Counted from the first letter of the stretch, positions 8,469 to 17,613 are shown. The stretch: 64,000 nucleotides of DNA from Muribaculaceae bacterium (GCA_029061255.1 JAIDSL010000101.1:1-64000); one strand, 5' to 3'. The notes: generated by a model from the sequence alone, not told the origin. Numbers and translations: made by a program.

Positions 8469-10013
8469 TTACAGGAGTTTTTTGAGCAGGGAATTGAGGG
8501 AGACTTTCTCAGCGAGGATCTTCTCGAGGTCGTCGATATTGACACGCTCCTGCTCCATGGTGTCACGGTGGCGGAGTGTCACGGTGTTGTCCTCAAGAGT
8601 CTGGTGATCTACGGTGATGCAATAAGGAGTGCCGATTGCATCCTGACGGCGGTAACGCTTTCCGATAGAATCTTTCTCATCCACCTGGCAAGTGAAGTCG
8701 AAACGAAGCTTGTGTTGGATTTCACGAGCCTTTTCTGGAAGACCATCTTTCTTCACGAGAGGAAGCACTGCACACTTCACGGGAGCAAGGGGTGCCGGGA
8801 AGTGGAGCACCACGCGACGGTCGCCGTTTCCGAGGTCCTGGTCTTCATAGCAGCTGCAGAATACGCTGAGGAACATACGGTCCACTCCGATTGAAGTCTC
8901 AATTACATAAGGCACATAGCTCTGGTTAAGCTCCGGATCGAAATACTGTATCTTCTTGCCTGAGAACTTCTCATGCTGGCTGAGGTCGAAGTTTGTACGG
9001 GAGTGTATACCTTCCACTTCCTTGAATCCGAATGGCATCTCAAATTCGATGTCGGTTGCAGCGTTTGCATAGTGAGCCAGTTTCTCATGGTCATGGTAGC
9101 GATACTTAGCGTCGCCAAGGCCAAGAGCCTTGTGCCATTTCAGGCGGGTTGCACGCCAATAGTCGAACCACTTCATTTCCTCGCCGGGGCGAACGAAGAA
9201 TTGCATCTCCATCTGCTCGAATTCACGCATACGGAAGATGAACTGACGCGCCACGATCTCATTGCGGAATGCCTTGCCAATCTGGGCGATACCGAAAGGA
9301 ATACGCATGCGGCCCGTCTTCTGCACGTTGAGATAGTTGACGAAGATACCCTGAGCAGTTTCGGGACGAAGATAAACGTCCATCGCACCGTCGGCTGTAG
9401 AACCCATTTCGGTCTTGAACATAAGGTTGAACTGGCGCACATCGGTCCAGTTCTTTGTGCCGCTGATGGGATCCACGATCTCATAGTCAAGGATAATCTG
9501 CTTGAGATCTGCGAGGTCGTTGGCGTTCATTGCGTCAGAAAAACGCTGATGCAGTTCGTCGCGCTTCTTCTGGTGTTCGAGCACACGGGCGTTGGTGGCA
9601 CGGAATTGAGCCTCGTCGAAAGCGTCACCGAAACGCTTTGCAGCCTTAGCCACTTCCTTATTTATCTTCTCGTCGATCTTGGCGATTTCATCTTCGATGA
9701 GCACATCAGCACGGTAGCGTTTCTTTGAGTCGCGGTTGTCGATGAGGGGATCATTGAAAGCGTCAACGTGGCCGGATGCCTTCCAGATTGTAGGGTGCAT
9801 GAATATGGCTGAGTCGATGCCTACGATGTTGTCGTGGAGCATAGTCATTGCTTCCCACCAGTAGCGTTTGATATTGTTTTTCAGTTCCACGCCGTTCTGG
9901 CCGTAGTCATACACTGCGCTTAGACCGTCATAGATTTCTGATGACTGGAATACGAATCCATATTCTTTGGCGTGAGCCACAATCGTCTTGAAGACATCTT
10001 CCTGTTTTGCCAT
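8469..10013 (-). CDS. glyS: Glycine--tRNA ligase (alpha2 type)
   Basis: Class II synthetase that charges tRNA-Gly. It is the single-chain eukaryote/archaea/Bacteroidota type, not the alpha2beta2 form. Motif 2 region: GRMRIPFGIAQIGKAFRNEI near residue 233 and FRMREFEQMEMQFF near 260. Motif 3 region: SIGVDRMFLSVF near 379. The N-terminus YGFVFQSSEIYDGLSAVYDYG is also diagnostic. The C-terminal anticodon domain runs from about 410 (PVKCAVLPLVKK). Length 514 is typical. It heads a minus-strand operon with lemA, an FKBP-like gene and an S9 peptidase gene. Confidence 0.96.
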   Translation of the reverse strand: MAKQEDVFKTIVAHAKEYGFVFQSSEIYDGLSAVYDYGQNGVELKNNIKRYWWEAMTMLHDNIVGIDSAIFMHPTIWKASGHVDAFNDPLIDNRDSKKRYRADVLIEDEIAKIDEKINKEVAKAAKRFGDAFDEAQFRATNARVLEHQKKRDELHQRFSDAMNANDLADLKQIILDYEIVDPISGTKNWTDVRQFNLMFKTEMGSTADGAMDVYLRPETAQGIFVNYLNVQKTGRMRIPFGIAQIGKAFRNEIVARQFIFRMREFEQMEMQFFVRPGEEMKWFDYWRATRLKWHKALGLGDAKYRYHDHEKLAHYANAATDIEFEMPFGFKEVEGIHSRTNFDLSQHEKFSGKKIQYFDPELNQSYVPYVIETSIGVDRMFLSVFCSCYEDQDLGNGDRRVVLHFPAPLAPVKCAVLPLVKKDGLPEKAREIQHKLRFDFTCQVDEKDSIGKRYRRQDAIGTPYCITVDHQTLEDNTVTLRHRDTMEQERVNIDDLEKILAEKVSLNSLLKKLL

Positions 10014-10021
10014 ATTGTTTT

Positions 10022-10049
10022 ATGCGTTTTACGTTATGCGTTTTACGTT
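10022..10049. repeat. 14-bp tandem duplication in the glyS leader
   Basis: ATGCGTTTTACGTT occurs twice head to tail. It lies in the 5' leader of glyS; no T-box or other recognised riboswitch is apparent there. Confidence 0.7.
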
Positions 10050-10133
10050 GTACGAAGTCTTTACCACTTTGTACGAATTCTGATAGAGCGATGACATCAA
10101 CCAGTGAGTACGAAAGTTGATTCATTCAATTTG

Positions 10134-10141
10134 CAAAGTTA
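10134..10141 (-). promoter_or_regulatory. -7 box of the glyS operon promoter
   Basis: On the minus strand the sequence is TAACTTTG, matching the Bacteroidota -7 consensus TAnnTTTG. It would give a leader of roughly 110 nt before glyS. No good TTTG lies at the expected 19-21 bp upstream, so the -33 element is weak. Confidence 0.55.
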
Positions 10142-10224
10142 ATCATTTTTTTTCAAATAGAACCCCTAAATATTCATTTTTTACATTTTTAATACTTTTC
10201 GCTGACACCTCAGTGTAATCAGAG

Positions 10225-10260
10225 AAAAAAAGGGACGCATAAGCCGAAGCCATGCGTCCC
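10225..10260 (-). terminator. Rho-independent terminator
   Basis: Read on the minus strand: GGGACGCATGGCTTCGGC, then TTATGCGTCCC, then a run of seven T. It directly follows the secreted-protein gene at 10283. The stem is a diverged relative of the GGACGCACG palindrome seen elsewhere, which suggests that the dispersed palindromes derive from, or are used as, terminators. Confidence 0.85.
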
Positions 10261-10282
10261 TAAAATATGCATCAAGTAATTA

Positions 10283-11959
10283 TTACTTTACGATAACTTT
10301 GGTTGCAGTCTTACCTTGCACTTTGATGTAAGCACCGTTGGAAGGATTGGCAACGCGTACACCCTGCATATTATAATATACCACAGGAGCATTCTCATCA
10401 ACAGCCACTTCTACAGCATCCGGATTAGAGCCAAGATAAGAGAGTGAGAAGCTCTTGAAGGCGAATCTGTTCTGCTCAGCAGGATTGATAGTCTTCTCCA
10501 TCTTTATTGAGAGCTTGCCATCAGCAGCCACTGTGAAATTAGCAGTTTCTGTGTGTTCTGCAAGAGCATCCCATGCACTGTCATACCAAAGGTCGGAGTT
10601 CTCAAATTCATAAGGAGCACCTTCTGCATCGTTGAATTTCACAACGAGAGCAGTGTTGTTCTGGTTGACAACACGATATTCAACCTTATAGTTACCGGCA
10701 GGCATTCCTTCCACATCCTGAGAAACAACATCAACTCCTGCTACAGGCTCCTGATTGTTAGCATTTTCGCCAGCCTCGTTGATACACCAAGCATATGTAG
10801 TCTTGTTGTTCCAGTCGCCATGACCAAACCAACCACCGTCGGGAGTTACAATCTGAGCGGGTTCACCGTTCTTGATGTAAGTCCAAGAAGAAATGTTGTT
10901 GTTGGCGTTCACTTCAATCTGACCTGCATTAAGGAAGAATGAAGCATCCACAGGATTCTCCGGTGTTGCAGCCTTAAGGGCAGCAATCATCTCATCACGA
11001 GAAATAATCTGCCATGCAGAAAGGTTGCCCGAGGGAGCGTCTGCAGCATCAACCACATGAATCTTCACAAAATTGAGATAGTCTACGACCTCAGCATTAG
11101 CAGTAAGATATTTGCCATCTACCTTGATATTGTAAGCTTCGCCAATAGATTCCAGATAAACGGGAACCGGAGCGCCACCGTCCATATAAGGTTCACCCTC
11201 GATCTTTATGTATCCGTAAGCTGACTTTACAGTGTAGTTTTCTGCATTATCTGCATCAGTGGTGCCAAAGACCTCAGGATTTATCAAGAGATGAGAGCCT
11301 TCGCAAGTGAGGAATGTACCCAACACATCGCTTGAGATGCCATCTACTGATACTTTCTGGAAGTATTCAGCTCCTTCTACAGTTTTGATTTTTGCATCAA
11401 CCACGACGTTTGTTCCCTTGCGAGTGATGTCAACAGTCACGAATGCTCCTGCCATATCGGTCTTAAATGTGTCCCAATTGAAGTTATGGTCCATATGGCC
11501 GTTTTCGCTTGCTGCATATTCATCTCCCCAGCCGTAAGCATCAGCACGAAGATACATGTATTCATGATACCCCTCTGCACCTCTGTTCAAACCGTTGGTA
11601 AGCACGATAGCCCAGTTATCCCAGTTATTATTGCCGGCAGTGTAGTTATAGAATTCATAGTGGAGTGATCCATCACCGGTAAGGTTGACATATTCTGACC
11701 AAGTGCTCCAGAAAGGAGTGGTATTGTCTTCAAAACCTAACACTTTCCACTCTCCCTCTTCCTGAGGCTTGTTTGGAGTGATATTGAAAGCACAAGGATA
11801 AGCTTTTGTCACTGCGTGTGTGCCCCAAGAGTAACCTTCGTTAAGGAATTCACCGGTCTCTACATTCTTGATGTAGTACTCTCCGGGAGCGAGCTGAGCC
11901 ATAGCTCCGGCTGCCATGAATGCGGCAGCAGACAGAAGTAAAAATTTTTTCATAAACAA
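10283..11959 (-). CDS. Secreted protein with ricin-like start and C-terminal sorting-type tail
   Basis: Not assignable to a named function. Residues 1-21 are a signal peptide ending AMA; a second ATG two codons in (11953) is an equally good start. LAPGEYYIKNVETGEFLN (22-39) resembles the opening of ricin-type or RICIN-like domains. The central part is rich in Trp, Tyr, Asn and Gly (lectin- or CBM-like). The last 30 residues (MQGVRVANPSNGAYIKVQGK, then TATKVIVK) have the pattern Y-x-x-x-G-x-x-V near the end and a Lys-rich close, like a type IX-secretion C-terminal signal. It is monocistronic, with its own promoter and terminator. A carbohydrate-binding surface protein is the best guess. Confidence 0.7.
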   Translation of the reverse strand: MFMKKFLLLSAAAFMAAGAMAQLAPGEYYIKNVETGEFLNEGYSWGTHAVTKAYPCAFNITPNKPQEEGEWKVLGFEDNTTPFWSTWSEYVNLTGDGSLHYEFYNYTAGNNNWDNWAIVLTNGLNRGAEGYHEYMYLRADAYGWGDEYAASENGHMDHNFNWDTFKTDMAGAFVTVDITRKGTNVVVDAKIKTVEGAEYFQKVSVDGISSDVLGTFLTCEGSHLLINPEVFGTTDADNAENYTVKSAYGYIKIEGEPYMDGGAPVPVYLESIGEAYNIKVDGKYLTANAEVVDYLNFVKIHVVDAADAPSGNLSAWQIISRDEMIAALKAATPENPVDASFFLNAGQIEVNANNNISSWTYIKNGEPAQIVTPDGGWFGHGDWNNKTTYAWCINEAGENANNQEPVAGVDVVSQDVEGMPAGNYKVEYRVVNQNNTALVVKFNDAEGAPYEFENSDLWYDSAWDALAEHTETANFTVAADGKLSIKMEKTINPAEQNRFAFKSFSLSYLGSNPDAVEVAVDENAPVVYYNMQGVRVANPSNGAYIKVQGKTATKVIVK

Positions 11960-12009
11960 AACTTTAAGGTTAATTTAAGGTATGAGGAATTCAATTCCCT
12001 ATTCGGATG

Positions 12010-12017
12010 CAAAATTA
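12010..12017 (-). promoter_or_regulatory. -7 box for the secreted-protein gene
   Basis: Minus-strand TAATTTTG, an exact match to TAnnTTTG, about 50 bp upstream of the ATG at 11959 within an AT-rich stretch. No convincing -33 TTTG at the right distance. Confidence 0.5.
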
Positions 12018-12093
12018 ATCAATTTTTTCAAATTGGCACTCGTTTAAGCAATTTTTTTACAAATTTTTAATATCTATGGTTACCATTGACTGA

Positions 12094-12204
12094 GTAGGGA
12101 CGCACGGCTCGTGCGTCCTCATGCCAAAATCGGTTGGTGGATGCACGAGCCGTGCGTCCGCATGCTAAAATCGGTTGGTGGACGCACGAGCCGTGCGTCC
12201 CTAC
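12094..12204. repeat. Three GC-rich palindromes at exact 41-bp spacing
   Basis: Palindromes begin at 12098, 12139 and 12180. The 20-bp spacers are near-identical (ATGCCAAAATCGGTTGGT against ATGCTAAAATCGGTTGGT). The middle palindrome has one base change (GGATGCACG). The outer copies carry the flanking GTAGGG/CCCTAC in inverted orientation. Lies downstream of the symporter gene (minus strand). Confidence 0.9.
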
Positions 12205-12206
12205 TG

Positions 12207-13406
12207 TTATTCCGGAAGCTTTTTGTTGGTGATGGCGCAGACGCAGGAGTCTGACCAGACGTTTTCGGATGTCTCCACCATATCGATTATAGTATAGATG
12301 GGGAGGATGATACCCATCATGCTGATGTTGGCTCCTATGCCCGACATAAGCGACAAAGTGAGGAAATAGCAACCCATCGGCACTCCGGCATTTCCCACGG
12401 CAGAAATCACAGATATAAAGAGCCACAGGATCATAGTGCCCCAACTGAGTTCCATACCATTATTTTGCATCACAAAGAGAGAAGTGCAGAGGATGAAGGC
12501 TGCGCAACCGTTCATATTGATAGTGGTGCAAAGAGGGAGCACAAAGCGGGAGATTTTCTTTCTCACACCGAGGCGTTGCTCGGCATTCTCCATAGTGACC
12601 GGAAGCGTGGCGGCACTGCTCTTGGTGAAAAAAGCCATCAATACAGCCGGCATCATGCCACTGAAGGTCTTTATCGGATTAATACCGGAAAGAAGCAAGA
12701 AAATCGGAAGCACCACAAACATCTGCAGAAGATTGCCTGAAATGATCACAGCCACATATTTTCCCAGCGAATCAGCCATCACCCCGGCTCCTGCCTCCGC
12801 TATCAACTGAGCGGCAAAGGCAACAATGCCAATCGGAAGAATCGCGATAAGCCAGCGGATAAGGGTGAAAAGGATTTCCTGGATTCCGGCAAGGCCGTTT
12901 ACAATTATCTCCTTCGGCCTTGACTCCGGCATACGGGATATAGCAATTCCGACTGCAAAACATATTATAAGCAATGCAAGCACATTTCCTTCAAGAAGCG
13001 GACGGACGATGTTGTCGGGCACCACCGACATCACATGGTCGGAATAAGAGGCCTCAGCCATAGGCACATCGGCAGCCTGCTCAGCAGAAACCGCACCGGC
13101 AGGAATATTACCGGGGCGGATAAGAAGATAGAGCCCGAGGCCTAATGCAGCTGCCGAGAAGGTTGTGAGCAGTGTATAGGTGATCGACGTGCGAAAAATC
13201 TTTCCAAGTTCCTTGCCCCCTCCTAACGAAGCAAGAGTTGTAATCACTGCAAGAACTATCGTAGGCACAGCGAGCAGCCTGAAAAGACGGGTATAGATAG
13301 TGGCTATATAATTCATCACTGTGTCAATGGCATGGATATGGAGCAGCCCTAATACTACACCGACCACCAAGGCTCCAAGCCAAATGAAAATCTGCTTCTT
13401 GTTCAT
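12207..13406 (-). CDS. Dicarboxylate/amino acid:cation symporter (DAACS family)
   Basis: Inner-membrane secondary transporter of the GltP/SstT/DctA group, moving glutamate, aspartate, serine or C4-dicarboxylates with Na+ or H+. About eight hydrophobic segments are visible. The first re-entrant loop FFTKSSAATLPVTMENAE (near 267) and the cation/substrate helix LCTTINMNGCAAF (near 296) are diagnostic, as is the AVGNAGVPMG hairpin (near 344). Substrate cannot be decided. At 399 residues it is of normal length. The gene is monocistronic and divergent from the fimbrial locus. Confidence 0.88.
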   Translation of the reverse strand: MNKKQIFIWLGALVVGVVLGLLHIHAIDTVMNYIATIYTRLFRLLAVPTIVLAVITTLASLGGGKELGKIFRTSITYTLLTTFSAAALGLGLYLLIRPGNIPAGAVSAEQAADVPMAEASYSDHVMSVVPDNIVRPLLEGNVLALLIICFAVGIAISRMPESRPKEIIVNGLAGIQEILFTLIRWLIAILPIGIVAFAAQLIAEAGAGVMADSLGKYVAVIISGNLLQMFVVLPIFLLLSGINPIKTFSGMMPAVLMAFFTKSSAATLPVTMENAEQRLGVRKKISRFVLPLCTTINMNGCAAFILCTSLFVMQNNGMELSWGTMILWLFISVISAVGNAGVPMGCYFLTLSLMSGIGANISMMGIILPIYTIIDMVETSENVWSDSCVCAITNKKLPE

Positions 13407-13425
13407 ATTTTATTATTTAAGTGAG

Positions 13426-13476
13426 AATGCATAATTCATAATGCATAATGCATAATTGTTAGTCTCTGAAATTCAG
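13426..13476 (+). repeat. Heptamer array with GTTAGTC tail
   Basis: Four heptamer units followed by TTGTTAGTCTCTGAAATTCAG-like sequence (shared with copies at 15646 and 41408). CTGAAATTCAG at the end is itself a small palindrome. It sits in the 298-bp gap between the divergent symporter and fimbrial genes. Confidence 0.85.
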
Positions 13477-13494
13477 AAGATATAAACATTTATG

Positions 13495-13502
13495 CAAATA
13501 TA
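13495..13502 (-). promoter_or_regulatory. -7 box for the symporter gene
   Basis: Minus-strand TATATTTG, exact match to TAnnTTTG, about 90 bp upstream of the symporter ATG. The heptamer array would lie in the transcribed leader. No clear -33. Confidence 0.5.
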
Positions 13503-13638
13503 TATTTGATTTGATTAGTTACTTACTTTTTTATATTAACAAAGTTTAAGATGTTTGTTTTGTGGCCTTGTAATGTTTTTTTAATCGAATGTAGCGGAAT
13601 TGTATTGATTTTGCAGTGAGAAGGTAACAAATAAGCCT

Positions 13639-13646
13639 TAAATTTG
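13639..13646 (+). promoter_or_regulatory. -7 box ahead of the first fimbrial-locus gene
   Basis: TAAATTTG, exact consensus, 58 bp upstream of the ATG at 13705. The nearest TTTG (13610-13613) is 25 bp away, longer than the usual 20. Confidence 0.5.
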
Positions 13647-13704
13647 CACATCGAAAGATAATTAGTGAAAGATTTCAGGTTGCGATTTTTTAATACCTCT
13701 TACC

Positions 13705-15648
13705 ATGTACAACACTTCCACAAAGACCCTGACAACATGGGTCGCCATATTTGCTTTCTTTTCTATCTGCACGTGTTCATGCGTCGAAGAGGTAGAAATC
13801 GCATCGCAAAAGCCGACGGCAGAACAACAGCTTTCAGCCGAAGAAGGGATTCTCCACCTCAGGATTCCCTCGCTGAGCGCCAGGACCTCAGCGACCTTAA
13901 CATCCATCGACCTTTTTCAGTTTTCAGATGGAGTATTCGTGAAGAAAATGACAGTAGACCCTTCAAAAGACAACGTTGTAGAATTCCCAAGAAAGCCCCT
14001 GACGAGAATCTACGCCTTGGCAGGATATAAAGTGGAAGACACTCAGAAAATCTCTGAAAGTCTCTTATCAGCGATGACGATACCTGTTCCGAAGGATTCC
14101 TACTCAGCTCCTGTCTTCTTTTCTTCCGTCACCGACATACAGAATGGAGCCGACAACTTGGACATAGAACTGCATCGGGGAGTTGCGAGGCTTGACATAG
14201 ACAACGAGGATTCCGAACTGAAGATAGAAAGGGTCAACATATCGGGCGCGGCCTCCATCTCGCAGATCTTCACAACAGACGGATGCACAAGCGGCACAGC
14301 ATCGGCCAACTATTCCAGAACATATGAATCCGGGATCAATGGAATGGAGGAAAACGCTTTCGTCCTTTTTGAGACCCAGTCTCCGATCACAGTGACAATC
14401 AGTGGCAGGCGCAACGGAGAGGCAGTGGAAATTATCTCAGAGACTCCCGCCATCACCCGCAATTCAATCTATACAGTCTTGATCGACAAGGAGACAACGT
14501 CCAATGCCATGGGGCGCACATTATCTCACGACAGCGACGAAGGACTCCCCACGGCAAGCATAAAGGTGAGAGCCTGGGTGGAAGGAGACAAGGAAAAGGG
14601 ATCGCTTGATCTTGAGGAGTGTGCAATAGATATCCAAAGATCATCCATTCCTTCGGAAGTGAGGGTCAACACCGAAGACAATACGATCACCGTGCCGGCT
14701 TGCGGAGTGATCGGAATGAAGATTGCCTTCACTACCGCTACCCCACTCAAATTAGGTTCCGTAGTCTCCAATACGAATGGAGTAAGCATCACTCCGGCAG
14801 CTCCCATAGCCACCGACGGGGGATACATTTCAGAATTCATCATTGACGTTGAGAAGCAGCCCAAGGGCGCGAAACAGTATCAGACTACGGTTTTTTTCAA
14901 TGGCTCATCAAGTTTCTTCATCAATATCGAGGTGGAACCCTCCCCATTTCAGATTCCTACAGTGCATATCGGAGGCCACGACTGGATGTGCTTCAACGCT
15001 GTCTCCCGGGATACGGAAGAGCAAATCTATCTTCCCAAAGGAATGACCGCCAAGGAAATGTATCGTGATTGCTTCGAAGATTGCATAGGGAACCTGTTTC
15101 AATACGGCAGACCTAATCCTTTCTCCCACTGGAAAGCCTACGATCCAAACATGCTTGCCGACCAAAAAAGAGACACGCCATGGCAGACAAAGTCGATGAT
15201 GCCTCTTCCGAAGGGCTATCACGTTGCATCGGCAGAAGAATGGGAAGACCTGATACCAGCAGGCACAGTGATCCCGGCATCTTACAGGACCCGCACAGGC
15301 GACTCGATACGTGCTTCAATCGTAACCGCTCCGGATATACTCGACAATACTCCTTCGGCAGCCACAAACGGTCAGAAATATCTAAAACGTGGGGTGCTTT
15401 TCGAATCCATCACCACTGGCGCCAGACTCTTTCTTCCGATGGCGGGCATCAAGACCAATACAAGCAGCGAGATCCCGACTGACCCGAAATTCAGATTCGA
15501 CACGAGAAGCGGATACTGGATGAAGGAGAAGAACCAAGTGATGATCCTTCAATATGAAAAGACAGGAGAAGACACATACGGAATCAAGTTCGAGCGTAAA
15601 AGCTGGAATGAAGACGGATTCGTGATGGTGAGAGGGATTAGGGATTAA
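13705..15648 (+). CDS. Fimbrillin-like lipoprotein with C-terminal FISUMP/C-type-lectin-like domain
   Basis: Candidate tip or anchor protein of the fimbrial locus. An N-terminal hydrophobic segment ends in a lipobox-like TCSC (Cys26). The first half is a beta-rich region with ELHRGVARLDIDN (near 153), the strand seen in Mfa2/FimB-type anchoring subunits. The C-terminal 220 residues resemble the Fibrobacter succinogenes major paralogous (FISUMP/DUF1566) domain: GGHDWMCFNAV near 424, MPLPKGYHVASAEEWEDL near 500, and VMVRGIRD at the end. Such domains have a C-type-lectin-like fold and are found in adhesins. Binding target unknown. It is followed after 90 bp by the metzincin-like gene and may form a two-gene unit separate from the main fimbrillin operon. 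Confidence 0.65.
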   Translation: MYNTSTKTLTTWVAIFAFFSICTCSCVEEVEIASQKPTAEQQLSAEEGILHLRIPSLSARTSATLTSIDLFQFSDGVFVKKMTVDPSKDNVVEFPRKPLTRIYALAGYKVEDTQKISESLLSAMTIPVPKDSYSAPVFFSSVTDIQNGADNLDIELHRGVARLDIDNEDSELKIERVNISGAASISQIFTTDGCTSGTASANYSRTYESGINGMEENAFVLFETQSPITVTISGRRNGEAVEIISETPAITRNSIYTVLIDKETTSNAMGRTLSHDSDEGLPTASIKVRAWVEGDKEKGSLDLEECAIDIQRSSIPSEVRVNTEDNTITVPACGVIGMKIAFTTATPLKLGSVVSNTNGVSITPAAPIATDGGYISEFIIDVEKQPKGAKQYQTTVFFNGSSSFFINIEVEPSPFQIPTVHIGGHDWMCFNAVSRDTEEQIYLPKGMTAKEMYRDCFEDCIGNLFQYGRPNPFSHWKAYDPNMLADQKRDTPWQTKSMMPLPKGYHVASAEEWEDLIPAGTVIPASYRTRTGDSIRASIVTAPDILDNTPSAATNGQKYLKRGVLFESITTGARLFLPMAGIKTNTSSEIPTDPKFRFDTRSGYWMKEKNQVMILQYEKTGEDTYGIKFERKSWNEDGFVMVRGIRD

Positions 15649-15697
15649 TTCATAATGCATAATTCATAATGCATAATTGTTTGTCGCTGAATATCAG
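15646..15697 (+). repeat. Heptamer array with GTTTGTC tail, overlapping a stop codon
   Basis: Starts with the TAA stop of the preceding gene. Units are TTCATAA and TGCATAA, then TTGTTTGTCGCTGAATATCAG-like tail. Confidence 0.85.
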
Positions 15698-15738
15698 TGG
15701 AAACCATTTTTAGGATATTATATTAATGATATTATAGA

Positions 15739-17613
15739 ATGAAGGTCATGAAAAAAAATATATACACGATATTGTCTGCTATAGCTCTGGTTACGGCATC
15801 TTGTCAGGATGAATTTTTGACTGACGACTTTGCCCCATCAAAAGGGATGGGAATTACTTTCCATATCTCAGTTCCGGCGAATGAGCCGGATGGCACTACA
15901 CGCGGCGAGGCTGCGGATGAGCAAGCCATAAGCCTCCGCTATCTTATTGCCGATGCAACAGGCAAGGTGTTGGATCATTGCCATGGTCAACTCTCAGAGA
16001 GCCTCGATCGTCTGAACATCAGCGGCCTTGAAGCCGGCAACTATTCTTTGGTCTTCTTAGGCAGCTCCTGCGAATCGGAACTCGCTCATATAGAAGAACC
16101 CGCGACTCTTGACGAAACATGGCTTCAAAACACTGTTCTGTCTCTCCCCATAGAAGGATCATATTTCTTCAAGAAGATAGATTTCACGTTGCGAGAAATG
16201 ATTGAGCCGAAAGAGTATGAGGTGATCCTCGAGAGAGCGCTTTCGAGAATAAAGATAGAGTTCCCGGGGCTTCCCTCCGCTGTGGAAACCATGATATCAA
16301 GCGTGACGGTAACGCTCGACGAGGGCTGCCATGTGTATTCCTCCGTCAACGCAGACTGCAGATACACAGGCGAAGCCACGATCAGCAATTGCGAGGTGTG
16401 CGACTCAAGCTTCAACCTTATGCTCAATACCCTACCTTCAGCCACTCCCCTATCGGGGACCGTAAAGGTCAAGAGCGGCTCTCTTTCAGGCGACTCAATC
16501 TGCACATCCTATCGCTTCTCCGACCTCACTGCGGAAGCAGGGAAGGTCAACAGGATCTCGATAGCCCTGCGTCATCCGGATTTCAAGACAGGCTTCATCC
16601 ACATCCGCCCACAAGACTATATCCACTTCGATGCCGACCTTATGCTCATGGAAGACGAGCCACTCGACATACTTCACGATATCGACCTTCGACACTTCAA
16701 TATCACTGAGCCTCTCGCATTGAAGACCTACAAGAATCAGCTCCGTCTTCAACTCTACTCCGCCGCCCCGGCAGCCAACGTGGATATCTACGCCAATTTT
16801 CCCTCTTTAGGAGTCGACAGCGTATGCCTGGCACACCTCGACAAGGTAGAGGCACTCCTTGACATGGCAGTACCTATGACCTTCACAAAAAGGGAGGCAC
16901 AGTATCTCGACATCCACGGAAAGCGCGTCACCCTTCCCAAGATGGACATTCCCTCCGACATCGAGTGGTTTGTAAGGACAGACGACCCTTTTCTGACCAG
17001 AATGTCAGGGCTTAGCCTGAAGAAATGGAATGTAAGCTTCTACGACTGGGAATCATTATGGCCATCAAAGGCTATCGCACCCGACCCCAAATGCATGAGG
17101 CACGCTATGATACAGATGATAAACCTGGCCATTACTCTCGATTCAGACGAGTTTGCACAGGAGCTCGCCGCCCACAATGGACAGTATATCGATTCAGACA
17201 CATACCTTTCAAATGAAGAGATCGTCGATAGAATCCACAACTGCTACGACTGCTGCTACGGCATTGGAGCCACCAATCCATCATGCCACAACAACGGCTG
17301 GGGTGGAGGATGCCATTCCGGCATAGTCTCAATGATCGTCAATCAGGAATATTACGCTGCGATGTATCCTACAGAAGACCCTGACATCGCCTGCAACAGG
17401 GAGCGCGAGTGTTTCTATCACGAATATTCACACTGCCTCGGCTTTTCCCACGACGGCAACATGACTTATGGCGGAGTCTGGACCAACACTGTCGGTGCGG
17501 CCTACCTCAAAGCCCATAAGGCAGGAAAGATCTTCTTCTATTCTCCAGCCTTCATTGACAATCTTCCTTACAGGCGTGCTGAAGCTCCGAAATGGGCGGC
17601 ACAGAAAAGATGA
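15739..17613 (+). CDS. Mfa2/FimB-like lipoprotein with metzincin-type zinc-binding site
   Basis: Lipoprotein: ALVTASCQ gives a lipobox with Cys22 (ATG at 15739 or 15748). Residues 35-290 are beta-rich and resemble the fimbrial anchoring subunit family (ERALSRIKIEFPGLP near 169). The second half is different: it contains H561-E-Y-S-H565-C-L-G-F-S-H571, an exact HExxHxxGxxH zinc signature of metzincin peptidases. N-M-T-Y-G follows directly, though a Met this close is not the usual Met-turn position. A Cys-rich loop (NCYDCCYGIG and a further CHNNGWGGGC) lies near 512-533. A fimbria-associated surface peptidase is the natural reading, but loss of activity or an M60/M64-like family cannot be excluded. 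The GC and codon use look like the neighbours. Confidence 0.65.
   Translation: MKVMKKNIYTILSAIALVTASCQDEFLTDDFAPSKGMGITFHISVPANEPDGTTRGEAADEQAISLRYLIADATGKVLDHCHGQLSESLDRLNISGLEAGNYSLVFLGSSCESELAHIEEPATLDETWLQNTVLSLPIEGSYFFKKIDFTLREMIEPKEYEVILERALSRIKIEFPGLPSAVETMISSVTVTLDEGCHVYSSVNADCRYTGEATISNCEVCDSSFNLMLNTLPSATPLSGTVKVKSGSLSGDSICTSYRFSDLTAEAGKVNRISIALRHPDFKTGFIHIRPQDYIHFDADLMLMEDEPLDILHDIDLRHFNITEPLALKTYKNQLRLQLYSAAPAANVDIYANFPSLGVDSVCLAHLDKVEALLDMAVPMTFTKREAQYLDIHGKRVTLPKMDIPSDIEWFVRTDDPFLTRMSGLSLKKWNVSFYDWESLWPSKAIAPDPKCMRHAMIQMINLAITLDSDEFAQELAAHNGQYIDSDTYLSNEEIVDRIHNCYDCCYGIGATNPSCHNNGWGGGCHSGIVSMIVNQEYYAAMYPTEDPDIACNRERECFYHEYSHCLGFSHDGNMTYGGVWTNTVGAAYLKAHKAGKIFFYSPAFIDNLPYRRAEAPKWAAQKR

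Noticed and set aside
8973-9728. 251-codon open frame opposite glyS
   Set aside because: Complete overlap with a conserved synthetase gene; the frame is open because of its codon bias.
10014-10133. T-box or other riboswitch in the glyS leader
   Set aside because: No T-box motif or stable fold was recognised; only a 14-bp duplication.
12094-12204. CRISPR-like periodic array (21-bp repeats, 41-bp period)
   Set aside because: The spacers are themselves near-identical, repeats are palindromes that also occur singly elsewhere, and no cas gene is near. It is a palindromic repeat cluster.
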